Below are positions 7,824 to 18,000 of a stretch of DNA of 64,000 bases, piece after piece. The stretch's first letter is position 1. Each line of letters begins with the position of its first letter. Source of the DNA: Enterococcaceae bacterium (lineage in GTDB: Bacteria; Bacillota; Bacilli; Lactobacillales; Enterococcaceae); contig JALCOL010000001.1 of the NCBI GenBank assembly GCA_022649665.1, positions 1-64,000 on the forward strand, written 5' to 3'. The notes under the pieces were generated by a model that had not been told where the DNA came from, made no database searches, and saw only the letters and a list, made by a program, of their open reading frames with translations. The position numbers were made by a program, and so were the translations under genes.

Positions 7824-9608
7824 ATGCTGTCTAAAATCAAACTGTTGGGGATCGCCCCGTATGAGGAATTAAACAATTCCATGAATATCGTCAGCAAACA
7901 ATTTGCGGAAGTACACTCAGACATTTACACAGCAGATCTCGAAGAAGGACAGCGTTTGGCTGCCGAACTTTACAGCAACGGCTATGACGCGATCATTTCG
8001 CGCGGCGGTACTGCTGATCTGATCCGCCGTTCTGTCTCGATCCCGGTCATCGATGTCTCGATTTCGATTTACGATATTTTAGGTGCGATCCGTTTAGCGG
8101 AAAACTATACGAAGAACTTTGCGATCGTCGGCTATTCCAGCATTACTGCGAATGCGCATTTGCTTTGCGATATTTTGGGGTACAATATCAAAATCATTAC
8201 GCTGGATGACGCGCTCGACGCCGGCGAGATTCTAGATACACTTTCCAAAGAACACTATGAAATGATTTTGTGCGACGCCATTACGAATCGCTTGGCCATC
8301 ACGAAATCGCTCAATACGCTTTTGATCACTTCCGGTTTTGAAAGCATCAAGCATGCGTATCAAGAGGCGCTGACGATCGCGCAGCATTTAAAAAGAGTCA
8401 AGCATGAAAAAAACATTTTGGCACAGGGGATCGACAGTCAAAAGCAAGATTTTTTGATTTTTGATGAAGCGTTTCAGATCATTTTTTCGAATCTGGAGGA
8501 GGCGACCGAGCAAGCGCTGATGAAACATCTCGCTGCGAAAAAGAATTTAGACAAAGAAAGCCAGACTTATGCAACGATCAAAAACAAGATCTACCGCTTG
8601 CACCTCAAACGCTTTTCAGCGGATGGCGTGAGTTACTACAGCTGCCTGATCAAAGTTTCAGCACCGCCGGTCACGAACAATCGGCTGGGCATCCGTTACC
8701 AAAATCATGCGGAAGTCGCGGATATCTTTGCCACTAAGCTGCTTTTTACCAAATTTATCCCTGAACAGGCCAAGCAGGAGCTGCAAAAAATCAAAAATGA
8801 TTATCACGCGATCATCATTATGGGCGAGACCGGTACCGCCAAAACAAGCATTGCCTATCAAGCGTATTTGCATCAAGAGATCCATAATAATCATTTGATC
8901 GCGATCGATGCGAAGCTGATCAATGAAAAAATGTGGAAATTCCTTGTAAATCCTTCAAACGGGCCGTTAGTCGATGCGAATAATACGATCTTGTTTGAGC
9001 ATGTTGAGCAGTTTTCACTGGCAGACGCGGAACGCTTGATCGCGATCGTCAAAAATACCAAGCTTCTCCAAAGGAATCAGCTGCTTTTCACCTTCGACAC
9101 CAATCGGTCAAAAGATGAAGCGATCTATCATCGGCTTTTGGTCGAGTTGAACTGTGCCAGTATTTACGCGCCGTCGCTCAAAGAACGCAAAAACGAACTC
9201 AGCATCATCACGACGCTGCTGTTGAATAAAATAAATATTGAATGCAACAAAGAAATCGTCGGCTTCGGGCCGAACGCGCTGAATGAGTTTTTGGCATATG
9301 ACTGGCCCGGCAACTTGAATCAGCTGCAAGCCGCCATTAAAGAGCTCGTCATCAATGCAGCGACGCACTATATCTCAGAACATCAAGTGCTGATGCTTCT
9401 CAGAAAAGAACGGCTGATCCAAAACTTTTCGACGAATAAGAGTGCCTCGTTTACTTTTCAAAATACGGTCGAGCAGCCGACCCTTTTCGACTACACAAAA
9501 GAAATCATTTCAACGATCTTGGAGCAAAACGGCGGCAATCAAACAAAAACCGCCGAGCAGCTCGGGATCAGCCGAACAACGCTCTGGCGGTATTTGAAGG
9601 AAGACTAG
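7824..9608 (+). CDS. PrpR_N-domain transcriptional regulator with degenerate AAA domain and Fis-type HTH
   Basis: The 594-residue protein has three parts. Residues about 10-185 form a PrpR_N ligand-binding domain (YDAIISRGGTADLIR, IPVIDVSISIYDI, FAIVGYSS). Residues about 310-520 are an AAA domain with Walker A GETGTAKTS. The C-terminus is a Fis-type helix-turn-helix (NQTKTAEQLGISRTTLWRYL). The GAFTGA loop that contacts sigma-54 is absent and the Walker B acidic pair is altered (TILFEHVEQF), so it is unlikely to be a sigma-54 activator. It is divergent from the acid-sugar operon and is its probable regulator, sensing a small organic acid. AGGAGGGG precedes the ATG. Confidence 0.85.
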   Translation: MLSKIKLLGIAPYEELNNSMNIVSKQFAEVHSDIYTADLEEGQRLAAELYSNGYDAIISRGGTADLIRRSVSIPVIDVSISIYDILGAIRLAENYTKNFAIVGYSSITANAHLLCDILGYNIKIITLDDALDAGEILDTLSKEHYEMILCDAITNRLAITKSLNTLLITSGFESIKHAYQEALTIAQHLKRVKHEKNILAQGIDSQKQDFLIFDEAFQIIFSNLEEATEQALMKHLAAKKNLDKESQTYATIKNKIYRLHLKRFSADGVSYYSCLIKVSAPPVTNNRLGIRYQNHAEVADIFATKLLFTKFIPEQAKQELQKIKNDYHAIIIMGETGTAKTSIAYQAYLHQEIHNNHLIAIDAKLINEKMWKFLVNPSNGPLVDANNTILFEHVEQFSLADAERLIAIVKNTKLLQRNQLLFTFDTNRSKDEAIYHRLLVELNCASIYAPSLKERKNELSIITTLLLNKINIECNKEIVGFGPNALNEFLAYDWPGNLNQLQAAIKELVINAATHYISEHQVLMLLRKERLIQNFSTNKSASFTFQNTVEQPTLFDYTKEIISTILEQNGGNQTKTAEQLGISRTTLWRYLKED

Positions 9609-9692
9609 AAAGTTCGATTTTCACTACTTATATCCGTGAAAGCAGTTTATAATGAATATCAACAACGAAAATTGTTCGCGGAGGTGCAGGGA

Positions 9693-9881
9693 ATGGAAAA
9701 AGAATTTCGCACAATGACTTACGGCGCTGCCTCAAAAGACGTTGGCAAAATGCGACTTAAGCTAGACATCGAGAAAGGCGTCTTTTTTCCAAAAGGCGTT
9801 GAAGTAAAAGCCAAGGTTGATCTGGAGACGGGAAATGTTCAGTTCTATGTGGAAAAAGAGGATCTGGCGAAATTACAATAA
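9693..9881 (+). CDS. Small conserved hypothetical protein
   Basis: The frame reads 62 residues from an ATG with GGAGG eight bases upstream; a longer frame from 9636 lacks such a site. The protein is charged and likely beta-rich (KMRLKLDIEKG, VEVKAKVDLETGNVQFYVEKED), without signal peptide or membrane segment. A TATAAT box at 9648-9653 could be its own -10 element, and a strong terminator follows at 9967. I do not recognise the family. Its compact single-gene transcription unit makes it a plausible real gene. Confidence 0.6.
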   Translation: MEKEFRTMTYGAASKDVGKMRLKLDIEKGVFFPKGVEVKAKVDLETGNVQFYVEKEDLAKLQ

Positions 9882-9966
9882 ATGAAGAAAAATGACCTTT
9901 TTGGTCTGGACGTCCAAAAAGATAAAGCCCATTTTTCCAGCACTAAATATTATAGAACCAAAGCTC

Positions 9967-9998
9967 AAGCACTTCTCAGAATCTGAGGAGTGCTTTTT
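9967..9998 (+). terminator. Rho-independent terminator
   Basis: AAGCACTTCTCAG and CTGAGGAGTGCTT form a 13-bp stem with one mismatch and an AAT loop, followed by a T-run. It ends the 9693 transcript. The rest of 9999-10182 is AT-rich and shows no gene. Confidence 0.9.
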
Positions 9999-10182
9999 GC
10001 TGTTTACAAGAAAAATGCATTAATTATATTTTTTAAATGTATTTTAATAACGATTATATAGACTTCGAATGCGCTTTCTATTAAGATAAATATCTCAGCA
10101 AACAATCTAATGTTTAACAGATAGCCAATTTAAAGAGATGTAATTATTTGATGGACTAAAAAACATATGTTGGAGGCAGATT

Positions 10183-11322
10183 ATGGAAAAGAAAAAATGG
10201 TCATTGTTTGGGGGCGTCTTGCTTGCAGTATGTTTATTGAGCGGCTGTGGCAGCCAGAAGCAGTCAAACGCTTCATCATCTGCCGCGAAGCCGGTAGCTG
10301 CTCCAATAGAGAAGTCTGCCGAAAACCGAACAAGTTCGGATAAGCGATCAAGTTCATCTGCAGAAGAGAAAGAAGTTACAGAGCAATCTAACATGAAGCA
10401 AGAGATGAATTTTGACCAAATTAAGCAGGGCAACTACTCAAGTTTGTTGGGAGAATGGGAAGAGATTGCAGTATCGCTGAATCGGCACGATGGAAATGGA
10501 AATATTTGGGTAGCGAGTAAAGGGGAAACGATTTCAATTTCTCAAAATAAAATTTCTAATGAGTCGATGACACTGCAAGGAGGGACTATTAATGACGGCG
10601 AAAGTAAAACTGTTTCATTTAGTGAAAGAGATAATGCCTTGACTGCTGACACCGTTGCCGGTTCGATCCTTTGGAACATCTGCTTTTATCCGAAAGCTGC
10701 AGCAATGATCGGCTGGGGAGAAGAATTGCCAGCTTCGATCGATAACACCAAGGATCGAATCGTGATACGTACGAGTAATAATAGCTATGTTCAAGTTTTT
10801 CAAAGAAATAGTTCGACTTCGCTGAAAAAGCAAGATTCTGGCGACGAGACGTCAAATCGATCAGCTATGAAGCTAAGTGAAATTAAAACTGGGGATTATT
10901 CTAGCATCAGAGGGACCTGGAAAAATGCGCTCGAGCAGGAAATTGTTGTCAAGAATAATTCAATGAGCTTTTCTGATATTACTAATTTCGGAGAGGCAGG
11001 AAAAATAACTGGGTTGGATCTGAGTATTCCCGATTGGACTGAGCCGGACGGAACACCGAAAAGAGTTCCTTATATGGATGACAGTAATCTGGTCGCAGCG
11101 TATGAACAAAAATTGGTGTCTCATGAATATGAAGGCTTCTTTTCACTGAGAAGCGGGCTCCCAGGAGCAGCCATTTATATATCTTTTTTGCCGAAAGGAG
11201 TAAGCGGGGATATTCAAGAAGGGAACAATGGGGAGGACAGGATCGTGGCTGTTGGAACACAAAATAGTCCAACTGCAGTACCGGAAAAATGTGTTTACTA
11301 TATGGTAAATAATTCGAAATAA
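10183..11322 (+). CDS. Lipoprotein with tandem DUF6287-like repeats
   Basis: The 379-residue protein has a lipoprotein signal peptide with lipobox LLSGC (Cys22), then a Ser/Lys/Glu-rich linker to about residue 72. Two related units follow: MNFDQIKQGNYSSLLGEWE (near 75) and MKLSEIKTGDYSSIRGTWK (near 228). Each reads as the start of a small domain also found in streptococcal and enterococcal lipoproteins, which I place as DUF6287-like. It should be anchored to the outer face of the membrane. GGAGG precedes the ATG. Its AT-rich codon use differs from the catabolic genes, suggesting acquisition. The function is unknown. Confidence 0.65.
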   Translation: MEKKKWSLFGGVLLAVCLLSGCGSQKQSNASSSAAKPVAAPIEKSAENRTSSDKRSSSSAEEKEVTEQSNMKQEMNFDQIKQGNYSSLLGEWEEIAVSLNRHDGNGNIWVASKGETISISQNKISNESMTLQGGTINDGESKTVSFSERDNALTADTVAGSILWNICFYPKAAAMIGWGEELPASIDNTKDRIVIRTSNNSYVQVFQRNSSTSLKKQDSGDETSNRSAMKLSEIKTGDYSSIRGTWKNALEQEIVVKNNSMSFSDITNFGEAGKITGLDLSIPDWTEPDGTPKRVPYMDDSNLVAAYEQKLVSHEYEGFFSLRSGLPGAAIYISFLPKGVSGDIQEGNNGEDRIVAVGTQNSPTAVPEKCVYYMVNNSK

Positions 11323-11997
11323 AAATCAAAACAAAGTTCATATGTCAGATTTTTTGATGAAAGCACTTTTTTAGTTGATCTTTACAATAAAGAAGATTAA
11401 AGAGTTCTGTAATAGCGGAAAATCTAAATATTCATGTTTTGTGACTAGATCATGTGAGGCAAGCAACATTTTTTTCGGATTATCCATGAATTTTGATAAA
11501 TTACTTTTCGCTAAACTCCGAATTTTAGGTGAGTTTTCATTGAAGTGCAGTGCTTTGATAATGGCTGTTTGTATGATCTTAGAGACTATTGTTTTTATGA
11601 TAAAAATGAAATAGAGTAGGGGATAATTTTTTCGGGTGTTTCATAAGTAACGTTAAAATTAAAAAATAGGCGAACTTTTCAATCATCTTTATTGATAAAA
11701 AGGCAATAAAAATACGATTGTTCCTTTTTTAATATTTAAGAAAACGATTCCACAAAACCTAAATGTTATGAAATGAATAAAATCAAAAATATAATGTTTT
11801 TTTAGATGCTGATATATTGTATCAGAATAAAAAAACGAGTTAAGGATTACGGTTAAAATAGTGCAAAAAAGTGCTTGTTTTTCAGAAAATACCAATTATT
11901 TATATTGATTGATAAATATCGTTTTTTAATTTAAGATAAGTATATTAAAAGTGTTATTGGATTACTGCAAGTCAATAATTTAATTGGGGGAATGGAT
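11323..11997. other. AT-rich intergenic stretch without a supported gene
   Basis: These 675 bases are strongly AT-rich. The only frames (79 residues at 11375 on plus, 68 residues at 11689 on minus) lack ribosome sites and recognisable content. The stretch may hold the promoter of the zinc-ribbon gene, but no clear -35/-10 pair stands out. Confidence 0.5.
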
Positions 11998-12681
11998 ATG
12001 GCGGATTCAAAATTATTTAAATTAGAAGACGGAATGACTGCTGAAACAATCGGAATCGGTGTCGAAGGCTACTTAAGAGAAAAGAAAAATTTAATCGCTG
12101 AGGGAATGAAAACGCCCGAAGGCTATCTTGTTCAAGGGAAAGAAGAGAGCAAGTGGAAAAAAATTGCTGGTTTAGATCAGGCAACACAAGTGCAAATATT
12201 TCAATCAACACCTGATACGATAACAGTAAATGTTGGAACAGGTAAATGGGTGGATAAAGCAGCAAGCGCGGGAGTTGGAGCGGTTGTTTTCGCACCGCTT
12301 ATGGCTACTGCAGCTTATGGAGCCTTTAAACAGCAAAAATTACCAAAAGAAATTTTTGATTTTGTAGAAAACTTTATTTTAACTGGTGGGAGAACAGCAT
12401 CTGTCAGCATGGGACATAGTCTGGGTGCTAAGGAACAAGGAAAGGTTTCTTGTCCGAAATGTCATGCTTTAAATGACAAAGGGATGAAATTTTGCAGCTC
12501 CTGCGGCACGGAGTTGGGCACTACATGTCCAAATTGTAAAGAAACAGTGGATCTTGGAACTAAGTTTTGTCCACATTGCGGCACAAATATTGAAGAAGCT
12601 TCCGAACAGCACTGCAGCAATTGTGGAAATGTCATGGAAGCAGATGCCAAATTTTGTCCAGAATGTGGTACACCAGCGTAA
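11998..12681 (+). CDS. Zinc-ribbon protein (double/triple zinc-ribbon type)
   Basis: The 227-residue protein has an N-terminal domain of about 100 residues, a short hydrophobic Ala/Gly-rich segment (AASAGVGAVVFAPLMATAAYGAF, split here by its centre near residue 95) and three C-terminal zinc ribbons: CPKC...FCSSCG, CPNC...FCPHCG and CSNC...FCPECG. The start at 11998 is preferred because the GGGGG ribosome site is seven bases before it; the ATG at 11992 is too close. Zinc ribbons of this type usually mediate protein or nucleic-acid contacts. The hydrophobic segment may give membrane association. The partner and function are unknown. Confidence 0.7.
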   Translation: MADSKLFKLEDGMTAETIGIGVEGYLREKKNLIAEGMKTPEGYLVQGKEESKWKKIAGLDQATQVQIFQSTPDTITVNVGTGKWVDKAASAGVGAVVFAPLMATAAYGAFKQQKLPKEIFDFVENFILTGGRTASVSMGHSLGAKEQGKVSCPKCHALNDKGMKFCSSCGTELGTTCPNCKETVDLGTKFCPHCGTNIEEASEQHCSNCGNVMEADAKFCPECGTPA

Positions 12682-12753
12682 AAATTTTTGCTGGCTTTAA
12701 AACTTCGATAGAGTTAAACACTTCACGGATTGAAACTGGGAATATAAAATAAT

Positions 12754-12803
12754 AAAAACCGCCCTGAATGCCAGAGTTTTATCGGCCATTCAGGGTGGTT
12801 TTT
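12754..12803. terminator. Bidirectional terminator
   Basis: AAAAACCGCCCTGAATG (12754-12770) pairs with CATTCAGGGTGGTTTTT (12787-12803). T-runs are present in both directions, so it serves the zinc-ribbon gene on plus and the DUF262 gene on minus. Confidence 0.9.
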
Positions 12804-12812
12804 GCTGATTTT

Positions 12813-14849
12813 TTATCTTTTCACCGCTTCACCGATCGCCACACCGTCTGCGTTTTTCCAATATTCCCAGCCGTTGCGCTGGCCGCCTAAAAGCAAAGCA
12901 GCTGCTTTAGAAACAGAGGAAGCGGTATAGTCTTGGACGAAAACCAAGCCGCCGATCGTGTCTTCGATGATCCCTTTTTCGATCAGGTCTTGACGCTCGT
13001 CGTTCAAAGAGTCCGAAGCGATATCTTTGATTTTGGAATAAAGCTGTGAGCCGGCGTAGATCGTCACGGTTTTATTTTTATTCAAGTAGCCTTCCGCTTG
13101 GACGCCTTTAGCTTCGAGATAAATATTCCGCTGGTCTTCGTGATCATAGTTGCCGTTTGAGCGGATATACGGATACATCGCGATCAGTTCGCGGATGATC
13201 TTTTTGCTGCGTGCGGCGATCGATTTCTTCGTCCATTCGCTTTTCGCATAGATTTCTTTATTCATGTGGATGTGGAGCGTATCGGCGAATATTTTCTTCT
13301 TTGCGGCGAAGTCTTTATTGCCCGCAGCGGAGTTGTCGGGTTTAGTGACCAGCGTCAAGTTGCCGATCGTATTGACGAGTTCAGTATACTCTTCACCGGA
13401 CAAACGCGAGGCCTTTTCCCAATAAGCGGTACTGGACTGCGGCATGATATGTTCGATCGAAAGGTTGCTCATATCGAGTTTGGCGCTGTTTTCATGATTT
13501 TCGATCTTTTCCAGCAGCCAGCGGGTCAAACGCATCGAGTAGGCATTCGCGTTCGACATGTTCGCGATCAGACTGCGGTCGATCGGCAGTGCCATATTGT
13601 TCGACTGGTTGCGTGTCGCGAGCACGTAGGTGACGATGTCTTCAATTTTTTGATAACTGTTCTGATCGATATATTTTTTGACATTTTTCAAATAAGTCGG
13701 GAAAGCTTTGGAAACGTTGCTGGTGTCGCTGCCGTTAAAATACCGCCGGATCTGATAAATATTGACGATCCGCAAAACACTGTAGAACTGTGCCTCGGTG
13801 ATCGCGTGATCGTGATAATACCACTCGGAGATCCCGAGCATAAAGGGCGCCGGCATCATGCTTTCAAAACTTTGGAAATCAGCCAGGACTTCCGCATATT
13901 TTCCAGCCGGTTCGCTGTAATACAATTTGGCAAAATAGTCAGAGTAGCGGACCAGCTTTTCAAGGAGCGCCGCATCGCTTTCAGTCTTCCGTGCTTCGTG
14001 ATAATAATCTTTAAACGCTTGATAAGTTACATGTTTGGCAGAATATTCACCGGTGATCGCCGCAAGATAGTAGCGGAAGAAGTCTTCCATCCCTTTCGAG
14101 TTGTCGAAAACGTCTTCTAAGCGGCGCCAATATTTCTGATACAGCGCTGTTTGCTCTTCGTTAGTTTTATCCATCATGATGAAGTTGCGGATCAAGTCCG
14201 AAGCGGTCAAACGTTCACCTGTCGAGTTGATGCTCTCAAAGATCTGCTGCGCGTTGTCCTTTTCATCAAGCTTGATATAAACGATCGTAAAGCGTTTGAG
14301 AGCATAGAGCACTTGGTCAAAAGAATAGGTTTCGATCAAGGTTTTCAAATGCTCTTGCAGATACAGAAAGTTTTTGACGATATTGCTTTTGCTGTCTGTA
14401 TTCAGTTCATCATAGCGCCCTTCCGTGATCAGCGCATAATCATTTCCATCGGCAACGGAAGGGTAGAGGCGCTGGCGAAAACGCGAATCTGCCGGTTCGG
14501 CATAATTTTGCAGATAGGTTTCATCGATCTCGCGGGCGCGGTATTCATTTCCGGCGAGCGATTTCATAGCGTGGGCGATCAAAAACATCGTGACCAGCCG
14601 CTGCTGACCATCGACGATCGAGCGTTCGGTTTTGTAGTCGACGATCGTTTCCAGATAGACGATCGTTCCCAAAAAATGCTGTTTCGATGCGGTTTTGTCG
14701 TTGATGAGCGAAACGAGATCATTCATCAGCTGAACGAGCTGCTTGCGGATCGTCCAAGTATATTTGCGCTGATAGATGGGAATCACAAATTGTTTCCCCA
14801 GCGCTTCCGGAATAAATTCATCTAATAATTTCCGCGGATTTGCTTCCAT
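12813..14849 (-). CDS. GmrSD-like DUF262/DUF1524 defence protein
   Basis: The 678-residue protein has an N-terminal DUF262 (GmrS-like) domain with IPIYQRKYTW near residue 25 and the nucleotide-handling motif IVDGQQRLVTM near 85. A DUF1524 (HNH-type, GmrD-like) domain has LSIEHIMPQS with its histidine near 466, and a DUF4357-like domain ends the chain (about 565-670). GmrSD proteins are type IV restriction enzymes that cut glucosylated or otherwise modified phage DNA using NTP. The start at 14849 has GGAG eight bases upstream; a longer frame to 14957 has no site. It stands alone after the WxL operon terminator, without a methylase, as expected for type IV. Confidence 0.85.
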   Translation of the reverse strand: MEANPRKLLDEFIPEALGKQFVIPIYQRKYTWTIRKQLVQLMNDLVSLINDKTASKQHFLGTIVYLETIVDYKTERSIVDGQQRLVTMFLIAHAMKSLAGNEYRAREIDETYLQNYAEPADSRFRQRLYPSVADGNDYALITEGRYDELNTDSKSNIVKNFLYLQEHLKTLIETYSFDQVLYALKRFTIVYIKLDEKDNAQQIFESINSTGERLTASDLIRNFIMMDKTNEEQTALYQKYWRRLEDVFDNSKGMEDFFRYYLAAITGEYSAKHVTYQAFKDYYHEARKTESDAALLEKLVRYSDYFAKLYYSEPAGKYAEVLADFQSFESMMPAPFMLGISEWYYHDHAITEAQFYSVLRIVNIYQIRRYFNGSDTSNVSKAFPTYLKNVKKYIDQNSYQKIEDIVTYVLATRNQSNNMALPIDRSLIANMSNANAYSMRLTRWLLEKIENHENSAKLDMSNLSIEHIMPQSSTAYWEKASRLSGEEYTELVNTIGNLTLVTKPDNSAAGNKDFAAKKKIFADTLHIHMNKEIYAKSEWTKKSIAARSKKIIRELIAMYPYIRSNGNYDHEDQRNIYLEAKGVQAEGYLNKNKTVTIYAGSQLYSKIKDIASDSLNDERQDLIEKGIIEDTIGGLVFVQDYTASSVSKAAALLLGGQRNGWEYWKNADGVAIGEAVKR

Positions 14850-14949
14850 TACCCCATCTCCTTTGTTCAATCTAGTTGTGGTCATTATATCATATCGCGG
14901 CTGATTCGCTTTATTATGAAGGGGAGACAGTGATGGATGAATACAAAAA

Positions 14950-15000
14950 AAGAGCACGTTTTGATCAGCGCAATGCTGGCCAAAAAACGTACTCGCTCTT
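14950..15000 (-). terminator. Terminator of the WxL operon
   Basis: AAGAGCACGTTTT (14950-14962) pairs with AAAACGTACTCGCTCTT (14984-15000), with a small bulge. A T7 run follows on the minus strand. It separates the WxL operon from the DUF262 gene. Confidence 0.85.
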
Positions 15001-15008
15001 GGAACAAC

Positions 15009-18000
15009 TTATTTCACTACACCGGATTCCAACGTCCAAATGATCTCAGAATGGTAGCTTTCGCCGGCTTTCCCTTGGTTGGCGGCCAGCTCCAGCTGGA
15101 CTTTGTTTTTGTTCCAGTGATAGTTCGTTTGCTTTTGGGCCTGCTTGCCTTTCGCAGAGAAGATCGTTTGATCTTCTTTCGACAAATGGATCTCGCCTGG
15201 GGCATTGAGGGCCAATGGATCGGTGAATTCGCCTTTTGGCAGAACGAGCTGGGCGTCCTTCAAGACTTTTCGCGGATCTTTTGTGCTGACAAAATCCGTC
15301 ATTCGGGCTTTGACGGTCCAAGCTGCTTCGCCGGGGCGGTCATCATACACTTTGATCTGCTGCGTTTCAGCAGGGGAGGCTGCGCGGGCACTGACGACTT
15401 GCGCTTTCGGTGAAAGGGCCGTGGTTCCGAATTCAAAGTCGGCGGGAACCTCATCGAAACGCAATGTTCCCGGGTCCGGCAATGCCTCAGTGACGAGGAG
15501 TGTCTTTCCCGCGAGAAAAACAGCATCGTGATATGGAAGATCCGCAGTCGGCTGCAGGTTCCCAGCTGTATCTTGCAGGCGCAGCTGCAAATGGTCGTCC
15601 TTTTTCAAAGCGAGGCTTTGCGGCAAATCCAGCGTGAAACAGCCATCTGCAGAGACAATTGTTTCAACTGCCGTCGCTTGCCCATTTTTCTCGAGCCGCA
15701 CTGTGCTGCCGGCTTCGCCGAAACCTTCGATCATCGTCGCGGAAGCTGAGATTTCCGTCAAGTCATCTTTGAGGCGGCCGTCTTGCGGCGGCGTGACATC
15801 GACGACCGTCGATGCTTCTGCGAGGTCGGCTCCTGGAGTAGGCAAGTGCCACTGTTTGCCGTCGACTCCGCGCCACGCGTTCAATACTTTGATCTTGTGG
15901 CCGGCGGTTAGAAATTCATTGTTCGGGGCTGCGATCTTGACGATCCCGGCGCGGGCTGGTTCGCCGTAGATCGACTCCGGCACACCGGAAGTCATTCCTG
16001 TCAGCGTCACAAGCAGCTGATCGTTTTCATCGAAAAGCCCGACTTCGAGCTTGACTTCATCAGTATACGCGTCGCGCAGCTTGTTTTTCGCTTCGGGAAT
16101 GCTGACATGCGCATAGATGAATTTGTCAGCATCTGTCGGCGGCCGCAGCTCATCGATGAGCGCGGTCATATTGTTCGCAGTCATCCGCGAATAGTTCGTC
16201 ATATGACCGAATTCGTGCGCCATCTGCCAATCGCTCGTAGACCAGAGATGACTCAGATCATAACCGGCTAAAGTGAAGTCCATCAGTGTATTCCAAACAT
16301 GTGACGGATCCCCGGTGACGTCGCTGCCTTTGTACCAGACATTCAAGCTGGAGCTTTGATTGACAAAAGTCGAAGCGGGGCTGTTTGTTTCAAATACTTT
16401 TCCAAAATTGTAATTACAGAAATCATAGTATTTTGGAGCAGTCATTTTGAAATCCAGCATCCCGGCATTAAAGATCCCGCTTGTACGCGCCGCTGTTTTT
16501 CCGCGGGCGACGAAATACGTGCCTTCATCAGCGCGGATCTTGAGACTGTTATGCGTTGCATCGATCGCAGCGCCATTGTCTGCCGTGATGTCGATGGAGG
16601 AGTCCGCGTCTTTCACGTTGAATTCATTCGCATTGCCGGCCGCGTATTGGATCGCTTGATTCTCACCATCCCTGCCGGGGTCGCGGATGACGCCGTCGCC
16701 GTAGTTGCGTACGACAAAATTCGAGCCGCCGGATACATTGATCTTGTTATTGCCGCCGTACATCCGGATCGCGGGCGCATACCCAGCGGTTTTTAATACG
16801 TTGATCTCTGAAGCGCGGGTGATATTGAAAGTCATGTCGCCGGCGAAACGGAAGCGCAGTGTCGCGGTGAGCGAATTATAGTCGCCGTCCGAGATCAAAT
16901 CGATCCGGGAACCGTCATCGACATTGAATGCGCCGCCCGCACTTTGCAAAAGCACTGCACAAGTGTGTTTTGAATGGCTTTCCAAAACAGAATGATTGAA
17001 AACATTCAAGGTGGAGCCGGGCGCGTTGATCACGAACAATCCGCCGTTATTGCCGTCATTTTTGATATTGCCGTTCATGCTCAAACGGGAATGATCGGCG
17101 ATCGTGATCGCAGAGGTCCCTTCGATCTGCCAAACTTGGCCGTTGAAGGTATGGCGGTTGCTGTTGGTTTCGACAGTTGAGGCGCCGTTGATCAAAACGG
17201 TACTGCCGTTTTCTTGCGTATAATAAAATTTGACCGCATTGGATAAGACTTCGGAGCGGGTGATCGTCAAATTCTTCGCTATGATCGCCGGCTCATCGCT
17301 TTTCCCGCGGTCATAAGTCACGGCGGCGTTTTCGATCGCAAGTGATCCTTCTTTCATGTTGGCGAGCCCGGTTTTATTATTTGCGGCAGCGCCGATCGTA
17401 CCAGTCAAAAGGGCTTTCCCGCTGCCTTTGAACAAATAGGCATTTTTGCTGCCGCTCAGTACGACGTTCGCGAGGGTCAATTCGCCGCTGGGAGCGACTT
17501 CGAATGATTTTTCTTTGATGTTCAGTGCGTGTCCGTCAAAATCGATCATTGTTTTTGCGGAAATTTTTGGAAGCCGCTCCTTTGCAGTCAGATCCGCCGC
17601 GACAGTGATGTGGGGCTCCTGGGCAAGCAAAGCGTTTTTCAGCGCTGACCAAGAGCGGACTTCTGCTGTCGGCGGGGCGGCGTCAAGACTTCTTTTGCTT
17701 CGTCCGCTTTCAGGTGCCGGCGTTTCCGGCGTTTCTGCACTGGGGACTGTTGCCTCTGCGGTGCTGCTGGTAGTCGCGGCGTTTTCTGTGGCTGAACTTG
17801 GTGTCGTGCTTTCGCTGCTGGGCGTTTCGCTTGTATTTGCGCTTTCCGCAGTTTCTTGCGTGAAAGTGAGCTCTTTGAGGCGGCTGATCGTTTCGCCATT
17901 TCGCTGATGTTCGCCGGTGATTTTTGCTTCTTTCGGCAAACGGTCATGTTCGACAGAAAAATGAAGCCGGGTCTTCTGGGTGAGTTCATCTAACGAAATC

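Noticed and set aside
7824-9608. Classical sigma-54 activator
   Set aside because: GAFTGA loop and Walker B acidic pair are missing, and no -24/-12 promoter was found in the divergent region.
11375-11614. 79-codon plus-strand frame in the AT-rich gap
   Set aside because: No ribosome site, no recognisable content and chance-like composition; treated as non-coding.
13266-14825. Long plus-strand frames (284 and 224 codons) opposite the DUF262 gene
   Set aside because: They are antisense shadows of a well-supported minus-strand gene, with no ribosome sites or recognisable domains.
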